The notes under the pieces: generated by a model | Told to the model about the DNA's origin: nothing | What the model saw: the letters and a program-made list of their open reading frames with translations, nothing else | The model's database searches: none | NCBI GenBank assembly: GCA_016859345.1 | Contig: CM029124.1 | Coordinates: forward strand, 12,099,980 to 12,163,979 | DNA from: Istiophorus platypterus | Lineage: Eukaryota; Chordata; Actinopteri; Istiophoriformes; Istiophoridae | DNA: 64,000 nucleotides | Direction of reading: 5' to 3' | Shown here: positions 15,701 to 26,540 of the stretch, in pieces | Numbering within the stretch: position 1 is the stretch's first letter | How the letters are laid out: each line of letters begins with the position of its first letter | Translations under genes and position numbers: made by a program

Positions 15701-18700
15701 TGAATTTGGCAGAAAAGTTGACAGAGTTTTGTGTTCTTAAACTTTCCTCACTTTGTCGTTACACACATACACGCACACAGGAACACACACAAAAATACAG
15801 CCATAAAAATCACACTTAGCCCACATAGTCTCGGTGCACTCATGCCAGCCTTGTACTCACTATCTATAAATAAAATCAGCCCTTGCGCTTCTCAGGGCCC
15901 TGGAGGGAAAAGGAAAACAGTCCGCAACTCACTGGAGAATCCGGTACAAACAGCGAGAACCTTCACACTTCACTGACAACACCGAGCTCAACTGAAAAAC
16001 AGACCTGTACAACAATGGAAAATCAATGAGGTTTCCTTGGTAGGGGCTACAGGAAGGATAAGAATCAGCCAGTGATTTGAGACTGGGGACTCCAGAACAG
16101 TGTAATCGAATAAGAGGGTCACAACCAGATCAGCGGCAACGGTGGGCTGAAACCTGGCTCGTCTCTTGGAAGTGACAGACCGGCTGTCAGCTCTGGTGCC
16201 TGAGAGGTGCAGTCGTTGGGCTCGCTCATATCGAATACTGCTAAAATTACATAAAAGTAGATTAGCATGATTACTGTGTTCCATTTTTGTATCACTCGAC
16301 ACTGTATGACATCGTGCACCCCCTTAGCTCTCTGTTGCTTTACAAGCCAAGCTTTCCATTCTGACGCTGCACCTACAGAGTTTTACAATTCACAACAAAG
16401 ATTTGCCATCGGATTTCATTCATCATTAAAACAAGAGCATTATTTGTATAAACAAATAATGAGTGAGCAGAGCTAGTTGGTCCTAGTTTAACAACATGGA
16501 AAAGATCAGACTGTTTCATTTCATCGTAACATTGATTGACTGCTTAGCTTAAAATATTCACAACCAAGAGAGATTCATGTCATATTCTTTGAATTAACAA
16601 ACAGTAGGTTTCACTTTTAAGGTGACAAGAGAAAAGGGTTTTAAGTTGGCCACTCCTTTCTTTTCATTTATCTATCTGTCTGTTTATTTTGTTAGCTGCT
16701 TATCTTGACTTGCTAATGGTTGCAGCTTTACAAACGGACAAACACACTGTTTAATCCATCCCTTGAACTTTTTCTCTCGTAGTTCTGGTTTTGGAGAAGG
16801 GAAAAATAAAAGAAGCCACAGCTCCCTCTCTTCATTTAATGTGTAGTATCTCTCTTACCGGGGGCCTTTACTCACTGCTTCAATATGTGTACAGATCCGA
16901 AGCTTGACAGACCTGCCATGCCTAGTTACAGTTGCTAAGCTATGGATGGACAATAAATGAAATCCTTCTAGTCATGTTATGTCTGGAGTCTGACCACGAG
17001 ATCTCCTCCTTTCAAAACAAGCTTCTCAACTCCACTCGCTTTGGGTCTTTATATGTGCATATATCTGTATGTGTGTGTATGTCCTTCTTAGCTCGATTAT
17101 TCTTAACATTTTCTCAGTAATCCCACTCTCAGGTGCTCTTAGGCGCTAAAACACCTGGATTCGCTCTGTTATTTTTTAAACCACTTATAAATTTTCTAGT
17201 CAAATTCTCATGAGCTCACACTGACAGTGACTCAGTCTGGCTCACACCAATGGCCGATAACACGCGGCAGGCATTTACTGTAGGGACCAATGCCACTTGG
17301 GAGTTACTGTTTGTTATAAAAGGGTGAAAAAAAAACAGATTTGATATATTGAACCTATCTTTTAGAATCTCAAAAGCCAAATGCAGTCTCATAATAATTT
17401 AACAGGGGACGTGCACTCAAAAGATCTGATTATGAAACAAATGCAAAGCTTAAGATTTGAACTATCCCATTTTGCATCTGAATTCATATGAACTAACATC
17501 ACAATGAACAACTCTTTAAAGAAAAAGCATATCGGGGTTTTTACTGCTGCTAATATATGGGTTTTTTTTATTGTTTTGTAACTACAGCAGGGCATTGGAA
17601 GTATCCCATTTAGAGCTAATCAAAGCAAATTCCTGAATCGTAGATGATTTTTGCAGCAAGCAACCTATTTTGCATGCTGACTCCCAGGTGCAGGAGCAGG
17701 TCGCTTGAAGATGCCAGGCATGTGAAGTCCTTGCAGGGGTTTCTGGCATCTGTAAGGAGGAATGTTGTTCAAAAGGATGCCTTGAGTACCCATTTTTTTT
17801 TTCTGCAGATATTATTCACATCTGTATGTAGGGTTCTGGGTGAGGATACATTAACTCTGTTTTATACACAATTGCATTTGCTAAGAAAATTGATATTTAT
17901 GACCTCTCTTCACTACTTATCAAATCCTCTCCCTTTCACTCTGCAGCACCTGTGCCCTTCAGCTATTGTACTGCAGTGGGAAGCAGCTATGGCCGTGTAA
18001 GCAGGACAGGATGAAAGGCTGTTTCTTTTTTTTCTTCTACTCAATTATAGCCCACCTAAGCCTCTGGTAGCCAGCCAAGACACCCCATAGCGCACCAGTA
18101 ATGCGTCCAAATCCTGAACAACTAGACCACCTCTCCCAGAACTGTCGGAGGTGATCGAGATCCACTCCGTCTACATTGCAAACAGAGTTCTGGATATTTG
18201 CAGCCTCATATAAGAACTAGAGTACGATAAGGAACCACTCATGTCAGAACAATGCGTGATTAGATAGACTAATGGATTTCTGATCAGCCGGTATCATCGT
18301 TCATAGCTTTATTTCATCAGTAGCAGTCTATTCTAATATCGGAGAGCATGGGGCATGCAATAGGAGAGCCACACTGAGTACAGGACCAGTGATGATAATT
18401 TACTGTCTGGATAATCTTTAATGGAGTATTTGGCTCCAGTGTTGGAGATTCCATTATCCACAATTAAGTTTCTTATGCTATGGTGAAATAATAAAAAGGA
18501 GCGATGACAGGTGCAACCTATCATTAAGTGTTAAATTCTGCTGGACTGTAGCCTGTTTAAGAGATCAAAATGCTAAAGGTAAGCCTGTATAGGTCGTTCA
18601 GGGAGATCCCTTTCAAATGTTCTACAAAGGTTACCGGTGTTGTGCAGAAGAACATGACATCACATTATAATAATGATTGCAAGAACCTGCAGAAAATGCT

Positions 18701-21700
18701 CTGACCATTCTGCATATTTAATCCGCTGGCATCGACAAGGGATCCGATGTTTTTTGAGCTGGCACTGAGTGTTTTCTCTCCATTAAAAATGAAGGGACTG
18801 GATAACAGGTGCAGAATTTGGTACTGAGCTGCCTGACTGTAGAGACATGCGATTTTAGGATAAGGATTTACCATTCTCAGGCATTGCAGGATAGGACAAG
18901 GGAAAGCAGAACGATGAGAGAAATGTTAAACAAAATTTACATTATAAACCCTGACCCCTTTCTGTGATGGATGCTGACAATAAACATCCACCTTCTGGGT
19001 GAACTTGCACTGCTACGTCCTAATTATCATATGTTTTAAAACACATATCTTAATAGAAATAAAACAACAGAATAATATAAATGCTTAGCGATTTTATAGA
19101 CAGTGTTATTTTTACGAGGGAAGTTGAACAAAAGAATTTAATTTACTGTTGATTTGCCTTTATTGGACACGCCAGAGTGGGTCTGCTATGTATAAAATGC
19201 CATAGTCTCTGGCCATTTGATTTTGCACTGAAATGATGATAGACTTGACGGCTGTGGTGATCCCAGTCGACATCTAATCCCCATAATCGAGTCTGAGTTT
19301 CAGTGTGCTGAAAAAAAAATTAATTCAGTGTCTGCTCTTAAAAATGATAATGAGTTCATGTAATGAACAACGAGATGCATTTTATAATCATATAAGAATT
19401 GAACAAGGGGTAATTTTCTTAATGTGTGCATTTGTGAATGTGCATTTCTAATAACTGAACAAGGAAGTAAGTCTTTGGGTTAAAATAACAACTCTGCATT
19501 CAGTTACCATGACTGCCTCCTGCATTCCCCAGTTTTTCCTCGTACTTATTTATGTATTTATTTTTCCTGGAATTGGTGCATTAGTAGAATGAAATGTTGA
19601 ATGCACCTGTCAGATTAAAGGATTGAAGGTATCCCATTCTATTATTTGTTGACTCTAACTGTTAAATCTAATCGCCTTGTCTTCCTGTGAAATAGATTGA
19701 ATTGAAGTGTGGGAGCTATTTTTATTGGAAGTGAGAGCATTTCGTAAGAGAATAAACATGAAATATTTAAAGTGTGCGTTCTGCAGCCGATGCATAGTGC
19801 GTGTTTATGTGTGCGAGGGTTTCGTGCGCATCAATGTGTGTGTGTGTGTGTGTTTGTGTGTGTGTTTGTGTGGAGAGGAGAATTGAAAAAGCCCATCTTT
19901 CATGTTGCTCAGCTTTGATTATTGCTTTCCAGTGTTGGATTAATATTCAACATTTCGCTCTCAGAGGACTGTGCGAGTCAACATCAATTTGTGTAATCTG
20001 AGTACCTATAAGTGTGTCACTGGCAGTCCTTAACACATCAACCAAATAACTCCTAGAGACTCAACTACTCATTTTTTCAGTTCAGATTTTTTCTTTTAGC
20101 TCGAAAATCAACATGAATCTATGCCAATTAAATGTTCAGTGTATTCAATATTCAGTAGCTTTCATTAAGAATCATCAAGAAAATAATAGTTGGTGCACAA
20201 ATGCAATTTCAGTCGAGTCTTAATGATGTTCAAAGAATCCTAATAAAGGATGTTTCCACCTATTCATCCACCCTGAGGTGGGACTGGCAAGGGGATAGAG
20301 TCATCAAACTCCCAGTGATACAGGCTCCATTTCAAGACCATAACACGCCGACCGCTGTTGCTACGGCAGCAAGCTGAAATCAAAGCAGTTTCTATTGGTG
20401 ATTCCCCCGGGAGGTTCAGTGTTTCGCTTCTCTGATGTTTCTCCTGTCATCACCATCATCATCATTATCATCATCATCGCCCAAGACACCAGCACTCCTA
20501 CCCCTTCAACGCACCCGCAAACGTACCAACACACACACACACACATGCAACAAGCCTGACAAAATCTCGTTTATGCGCCTGCACATGTATAGACACGATC
20601 ACACAAATGCACACGCAAAAAATACACAAACACACACACAAACACACACCCGCCCCCCACACATGCACATACACATTAAGAGAATTACCCCTGGGAATAA
20701 CAACCATGAAACAGATACAGTGTGCAGCTGCGGGGGTTGTTTGTGTCACACAACAGCTTTGATGTTAAATGGAGGAAAAAAGGGGAAAGCGGAGCAACTG
20801 ACGTCTTCATAGCGGATGGAATACCCTTAAGAGTGTAGAGAAGATGATCCCACTTTCCCTGAACCATTTATATCTCGGGATGCTCCACATATTCCAGGTG
20901 TGTGCTTGTGTTTTTATTCACTCTTGGAAGGAGGGTTTTTTTTTTTTCCCCCCACTGCTGATCAAAATGTGCCGAATTAAGAGTGAAGCTGCTGCTCTAA
21001 CTAACATTTTGGATCAACGCTGTGTAAATATAGAGCATCATCCAGTGAGTTGTAATCCCACAATAATTCTGACTTAATCTTTCCATGTCCACAATTTCAT
21101 TAGTTTTCTAGGTACAGCTCTGCAGGACATTCTCTCGAAGTAATCGCAGTCTAACTAATCCGTTGCCAGGAGGGGCAGCTGCCAATTTTCACAAACATTC
21201 CCCTTTTCGTCAGGGACAGCCCGTGACCTGTCATTTAAGGAGCTGTATAAATGTGGATCAAAAATGACATCACAGCCTCTCGTGACAGTTATGATTTAGG
21301 AAGGCTCATTTTGTCCTCCTGAGAAGATATGGAATTATTCTCGAGCCAGCTGCTCAAATTACAAATCCAATAACGATACATATCATGTGCTGCAGTAACC
21401 ACCCGATCAATTAAAACCCAATTAACAGGAGTCATTTGGAACATAATCCAACTGCACTATTGTCCAAATCCTGTTTGGATCATTAGTAATCATTTCACAG
21501 AGCTGGAGGGAAAACTACTTCCATACATTCATAGACACAGCAATATATCACTGAGCATACCCTGCAGCCCTTGATCAGTCTCTGCAACCCAATTCAGTCT
21601 GCTCAGTAGGTGAATATCAATCAATTACTGCCCGTCTGTTCTAATTGCTTAATTCTCTTGCTTGTGGAATCTCCTGGGTCACATCTGGGAACTCATTTGA

Positions 21701-22654
21701 GGAAAGCCATATTAGGGGCAATATGACGGGGAAGGTCTATTCTGTTCCTGCTGTGCAGGTAGGACTAAAATTAATTGCCTATAATTAAGCAAGAGCCCAT
21801 ACACTAAAAGTGGGAGGAGCACTAGCCTACATATGGAGAGTATTTGCAGGTGTAGCTTTATTTAGACCCAGCTTTCCTGGTTAAGCCAGTTTCCACTCAT
21901 GGAAGCTCTGCATTTATAAAATCACATAGGACAACCTGAATTTAGGGGAGGAAGTTAAAAAAAAGTGAAATGTCTGTCTCTCTCAGTGTTTGGCATGATC
22001 TCAGCCAGTTACCTTTGCCATCTCACCCAAACTATAGATTTCACTCATAATATACAACATATTTCGAGTAATCCTTTAAGAAACATGCAAACCAAATCAT
22101 GTGCACTGAGATGAGATTTACTGAACGTAAAAAAAGACTGTCAATACTTTAAACATATTCCCTCATTTATTCCCAGTTTCCTTCAGATTACATGCTCTTC
22201 GTCCTGGTTTTTGAATACTTCCTTATTTTGGATACATTTCTTTTAAAGTGTATGTGTGTGTGTGTGTGTGTGTGTGTTTCTCCAGTGCGGGCTACGTTTC
22301 AACAGCAGCACCAAGTTTCTCGGCATTATATCGCCCGGAGAAGTGTGTGATAACTATTTCTACCGTCTCTAAATGGCCTTGCGCGCCTCCTCCTCCCCCC
22401 CGTCAGCGCGTCTTATGGAGACTACCGCATTACCGCGCATCTCTCCATCAACGCGGCGGACTTACGTCTCTGAAGCGATTCCAGTGCTTGATCTTGCGGC
22501 TGTACTGTGAAATGGTGGACAGCCACTGCTCGTCTTCCATGAAATTCCCCGTTTTTTCCGCTTCTTTGACGCTCTTCACCTCGGTCTGCAAGGTGGACCC
22601 CGTGAGCACCACTAGCGGGACGAGAAGGCACACGATATCCGTTATTCCCACCAT
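719..22654 (-). CDS. spock2: Testican-2 (SPOCK2), 5' seven coding exons; 3' end outside window
   Basis: This gene encodes a secreted extracellular-matrix proteoglycan of the testican/SPARC family. Coding exons in gene order on the minus strand are 22654-22466, 9906-9861 (only 46 nt), 3987-3873, 3492-3387, 2042-1934, 1711-1577 and 937-719. All have AG/GT borders and a continuous frame, giving 306 residues. A hydrophobic signal peptide (about 1-24) is followed by the family motif NFMEDEQWLS (about 37-46). A cysteine-rich follistatin/Kazal region (about 85-170) contains CGSDGHNY. The SPARC-type calcium-binding domain (from about 190) has two EF-hand loops, DTNSDLYLDQAE and DSYRDGKVSTAE. Motifs such as CTGQDLADLGERLRDWFQLL fit SPOCK2 better than SPOCK1 or SPOCK3. 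The thyroglobulin type-1 domain and acidic C-terminus should follow beyond position 1; nothing in 1-718 encodes them. The start is the ATG at 22654, in a strong GCTGCCATGG context. An in-frame GTG nine codons upstream is not a start. Confidence 0.95.
1845..1900. repeat. 28-bp perfect tandem duplication
   Basis: Two identical adjacent 28-bp copies (1845-1872 and 1873-1900), followed by the first few bases of a third. They lie in the intron between the spock2 exons at 2042-1934 and 1711-1577, just downstream of the donor at 1933. Likely a recent replication slippage product. Confidence 0.9.
2054..2073. repeat. (AC)n microsatellite
   Basis: A short CA run lying 12 bp before the acceptor of the spock2 exon at 2042. 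On the minus strand it reads as TG repeat plus pyrimidines next to the splice site, so its length could affect splicing. Confidence 0.85.
2965..3185. repeat. Interspersed fish repeat copy (recognised by eye)
   Basis: The segment starts with a motif like 'gacaggttattagg', contains 'ctaatacaacag' and 'catgaaggttataat', and closes with 'ttatactgacagg'. I recall this combination from a high-copy teleost repeat. The class is not certain and no database was searched. Confidence 0.5.
3988..9860 (-). other. spock2: spock2 intron 2 (5.9 kb)
   Basis: This intron separates the 46-nt exon from the exon that opens the cysteine-rich region. No reading frame in it resembles a known protein. It is AT-rich, with homeobox-like ATTA cores around 8750-8900. 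I see no clear mobile element in it. Confidence 0.7.
12969..13050. repeat. Interspersed fish repeat fragment
   Basis: Contains 'acttggttaggttta' followed by 'gaaagatcatggtttggg', a word pair I associate with a common teleost interspersed repeat. It lies in spock2 intron 1. The identification is from memory only. Confidence 0.45.
19835..19872. repeat. (TG)n microsatellite
   Basis: An almost pure TG run with two TTTG interruptions in spock2 intron 1. Open frames here rich in Cys/Val are artefacts of the repeat. Confidence 0.9.
20447..20546. repeat. (ATC)n and (AC)n simple repeats
   Basis: An ATC/CAT trinucleotide stretch (20447-20478) is followed by an AC run (20529-20546), with looser AC-rich sequence to about 20670. 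Confidence 0.85.
22251..22277. repeat. (TG)n microsatellite
   Basis: A pure TG run about 190 bp inside spock2 intron 1. Confidence 0.9.
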
Positions 22655-22805
22655 GGCAGCGGACACAAAACAGAAACCCACCTCGCACGCACCGGCCGTC
22701 GGCTTTCCTCTGGTGGGAGGATGAGGAGGATGCTGAGACTGGATTGAAACTACCGACTGATTAGCCTATAGGATGCTCCTTCTGCTGCTTGGGAGGGGTG
22801 GGGGG

Positions 22806-22884
22806 GCAGAGAGAGAGAGGAAGAGAGAGAGAGAGAAGGAGAGAGAGAGAGAGAGAGGGACAGAGAGAGAGGGAGAGAGAGAGG

Positions 22885-22924
<40 letters not shown>

Positions 22925-22969
22925 GGAGAGAGAGAGAGAGGGACAGAGAGAGAGAGAGAGGGAGAGAGA

Positions 22970-23007
<38 letters not shown>
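22806..23007. repeat. (GA)n polypurine tract, about 200 bp
   Basis: An almost uninterrupted purine strand of GA repeats with GGGA and GGACA interruptions. It begins about 150 bp upstream of the spock2 ATG. GA/CT mirror repeats of this kind can form triplex (H-DNA) structures, and GAGA-type promoter elements are known. The Glu/Arg-rich and Ser/Leu-rich open frames here are not genes. Confidence 0.95.
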
Positions 23008-23148
23008 AGCCTATTTTGAAGATAGCAGCTGGTGCTATGGGACAGTGTTTGGCTGTTATGTTTACAAGAATGCATCCAAGATTTATTTGCATTTTATTGT
23101 CATGGTTGGTGTTTACCTTCGTATGTCACGTGACGCCCTGCAAAAACA

Positions 23149-23151
<3 letters not shown>

Positions 23152-23189
<38 letters not shown>
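23152..23189. repeat. (AC)19 microsatellite
   Basis: A pure AC run about 0.5 kb upstream of the spock2 start codon. Likely polymorphic. Confidence 0.95.
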
Positions 23190-23191
<2 letters not shown>

Positions 23192-23217
23192 TTAGTTCAG
23201 GTGGGACAGTCTGGTCT

Positions 23218-23890
23218 GGGGCTGCAACTAAGGATTTTTTTTTCTTTAAAGAAAATTTGATTAATCATTTATTCTATAAATATATATAATTAATATATGT
23301 GAGAACACTGCAATAGTGGAAGTACTCAGATCTTTTATGAGAGTAAAAGTAGCTAAGGAAACCCCAATGTCCAATTACTCTGTATCAAGTAAAAGCCATG
23401 TTACTTTACTGTTGAGGCTGGTAATTATCTATAATCAAAATAATTTGTATGTTGATTGTATTTTCTATAGGCTGAGTCTTCAAGTAGTCACAAAGCTATC
23501 GAGTAAATGTAGTGGAGTAAAAAGAAATAATTTTTTTTGCCTGTGAAATGTAGTGGAATAGAAAAAAAATGTACCAAAGTAGCCCATAGTATTTAAATAA
23601 ATGTACTTAGTTAGTTTCAACCTCTGGAAAATCCTGAAAAATGCCTATCACAATTTCCTAAGCCCAAGGTGATGCTTAAAAACTGCTTGACCAAAAGTTC
23701 AAAATCTAAAAATATTTATTTCACTATCACTTAAGATGCAGAAAAGCAGCAAATCCTCACAAGTGAAATACTGGCATTAGTGAATGTTTGGTATTTATTC
23801 TTGCAAATTACCTAAAACAATAAATCAATTAAAATAAATGAATTTTCGGACTAACTGAATAATCAACAACTTGACTAATCACTTCACCTC
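23218..23890. repeat. Nested pair of fish interspersed repeats
   Basis: The outer element starts with 'gggctgcaactaa' (23218) and 'gattaatcatttatt'. It resumes near 23625 with 'cccaaggtgatg', 'agaaaagcagcaaatcctcac' and 'gaatgtttgg', and ends with ATTAATC-like sequence (to about 23890). Between about 23310 and 23625 a second repeat type is inserted, recognisable by 'agtggaagtactcagatc', 'gtaaaagtagc', 'taaatgtagtggagtaaaaag' and 'atgtacttagtta'. Both families are familiar from teleost genomes. The names and boundaries are approximate. Confidence 0.6.
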
Positions 23891-26299
23891 CCGTCTGTAT
23901 TAAACAACTTTCTTGTAGTGAATACCATGCATATTACTCTAATTATCAGTTCAAAAACAGCACCATATTGTGATCCATGATTTTGTTTTCTCTTTATTGT
24001 TATCTTAAGTAAATTTCTTTCAATTTATATGAATGTTTACTGAAACCAGTTTCCCATTTGAGAGAACACTGTTTGAAAAAAACAATACTAAATCGGGGTC
24101 CACTCACTGGCTGATTTCATTTTAACCAAAATATGAAGAATCAACTATGAAAATCTGTTTTAGTTTGAGGTTGTGTGAGTGAATATCAGAAGGAAGAGCA
24201 TCTTTGCGACAATATCTTTGCAATATCATTGAAAGACCTTTACATTTCAAATGTAATATTTGCCGTCCAAACAGACCCTGACCTTTGTGATGGTGCCAGA
24301 CCACACGAAAAAATCCCTGTTTTGTGCAGGGCCTCTGAAACAGGCCTTTTTCATTGCAGGTGTTTCGACCTGCCACAGCAGGAGAAGCACAAGTGCCACT
24401 AATAACATTACCAATGGACCTGTTCCATATAAGTGTCCTGATGAGCCATTACAGCGAGCATGCAGACATAATACCAGAGCCCTGGAACTGGGACACTTAA
24501 ATGCAGTGCAGCCATAATTAAAATCATTAATTGCACTCGTGCTGTTCCAGCTATCATATGCTATTAAAAAGGCCTATTATCATTGAGCTTGATCAACAAA
24601 AACTGAATGTTAACCAGCTACACATTAGTTAGTATTAACTGAAGGGCTGTTGTATTGGCTTGTGATATTACTATGAACCTATGGTCTGGAAAAAAACAAA
24701 CTGGTTATCAATTGTATTGGATCATGAGGGGGTTACTTTAATTAAAGTACATCTATTGCTGCGTAAAAAGAGAATCACTTCGCAAACATACCCCATTGCC
24801 CTTACTGTGGCTGTAACAGTAAAACACACCTAACTGAAAGTGGATAGTGAGACTTTATAAAGCTGTAAAAGTGAGTTCTGCGCTGCAACTCTGCCTCAAA
24901 ATTGTTACCTTCATGGGTAAAGAGATGACACAAATGCTGTAGCACCTGACGATATCTGCCCCGTCTGCTGCATCTCACCCTGCTGCAGCTTCAGTGGGTC
25001 CCCAGAGAGACACACTGATGACAGCTTGTAACTGAAGTGCTGGATTAACCAGTGCCATCTTTATTTCAACCTGAAAAGAGTCAATTTGACGCCCTATTAA
25101 TGAAGGCAGGGACAAGCGGGGCGTCATCTAATCTCTCCGCAGAATGCAGTCATGTTTACAAGGAAAGATAAAGAGAATTGAGGTTGTTCAGACTGAACGC
25201 TCACAGTGTGATGCAGGAACTGGGATGTGATCAAATCAGTGTCTGAAAGCAACCGAGCAAGCGTTAATCCATATACCTGTATATTGATGCATAAAACCAG
25301 CCTGACAGAAGTGTGGTCATCTTTACAATACAGCTAATACACTCGGCTTGGTGAAAAGTATTCATGTGTGCAAACAACGAATCTGCAGTTGGTTTGAACT
25401 GGACCGTCCTCAGATTATAGCTAATGCTATGTCTAGTCACACTGATGCACTGATTTACACAGCACTCTGCTTTGGCTGTGATCAGCCTGCTTCATTCTCA
25501 GTGAAAAACTAAGAGCAGTGATTCAAATGAAGCAGTGTGATTAAAATTACATGCCCTTTAGAGGCACATATTAGGTGCTGCACTGGGAGTCAAATGCAAA
25601 CCCAGTCATGAACCCACAAACAAATGAGATCTGACAGTCACAGAGCTCAGTCCCGCAGAGATGGGGGCAGAACATGACAGGCCAACAAAGTTCGTCTCCC
25701 ATATTGGAGCCAGATAAAAACAAAATAAAGTTTCTGAGTAATCCTAGATTTCATAGAGCCGTAGGGGGGTTCAGATCACCTCCTTATTAAAGCTAGGAAA
25801 ATACACTTCCCTGTCAGTCACGTGAATATGGTTTCCCAGGTGTGATGCTTTGTAATCTAATTGCAATGGCTGCAGGATGGAGACATGTAAAAATCAGATG
25901 ATGTTCATTAACAAAGGATGTAGGCTAATATCATCAAAAACAAACACTGTAGACATAAGATGACGCTCTGTACCCATAGGCCACTCACTAAATCTGAGAT
26001 AAGACACAAAATTGTTTATCCATTAAATGTTTTATTTATTTAGAACTGTAAATTTTAATTAAAGTTTGCAATCTTCAAGAATATTAACTCTATAAAAAAA
26101 CAAATTGGGTAATAACTATGAATATATACATAAACACAGTTTGGAGATTAAATGCCTTAGAACATTTTTATATTACAATATTATTTACATTATATGCTTG
26201 CTACTGCTTTGGTAACACTTTGCATTTCAATTTGAAACAAAGGTTGCTTTCCTGTATTTTTATAGCAGGATGCCATTAAGAAAGGCAGTCTGGTGATCG

Positions 26300-26540
26300 A
26301 TAGTGGGTCAGTCACTTTGGTTTTTGAAATATCTCTAACAGTTTATTGGATGGATTGCAAAGAAATTTGGTAGAGATATCAATGGTGTTCATAGGATGAG
26401 TCCCTAATGACTTTGGTGATCCCCTGACTTTTTATCTAGTGACAATAGCAGATCAAACCTTTTACTTAGTGGCTGAAATATCTCAACATCTACAGGATGG
26501 TTTGGCACTAAACCTTGTACAGAAATTCACTGCTGCGAGA
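26300..26540. repeat. Interspersed fish repeat copy
   Basis: Contains 'ttggatggattgcaaagaaa', 'tttggtagagatatcaatgg' and 'actttggtgatcccctgact', then 'gctgaaatatctcaacatct'. I recognise this word order from a common teleost interspersed repeat. The class is uncertain. Confidence 0.55.

Larger units (their letters stand above)
9907..22465 (-). other. spock2: spock2 intron 1 (12.6 kb)
   Basis: This intron runs from donor GTAAGT at 22465 to acceptor CAG at 9907. I see no exon inside it. It holds TG/AC microsatellites (19835-19872, 20529-20546, 22251-22277), an ATC-rich stretch (20447-20478) and a fish-type repeat near 12969-13050. Several stretches carry few simple repeats and many TAATTA/ATTAA cores (for example 21090-21790). 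These look like conserved noncoding elements, but that is inference without alignment. Confidence 0.8.

Noticed and set aside
20498..20812. Cys/Val-rich and Thr/His-rich frames
   Set aside because: Produced by AC/TG repeats in spock2 intron 1.
22652..22681. Longer spock2 N-terminus starting at 22681
   Set aside because: The codon there is GTG, not ATG; the ATG at 22654 has an ideal context and gives a normal signal peptide.
22248..22724. 158-codon plus-strand open frame
   Set aside because: It is antisense to the first spock2 coding exon, whose minus-strand translation matches SPOCK2 exactly.
22773..23195. 140-codon Arg/Glu-rich open frame and antisense Ser/Leu-rich frames
   Set aside because: They are translations of the GA microsatellite and have no family content.
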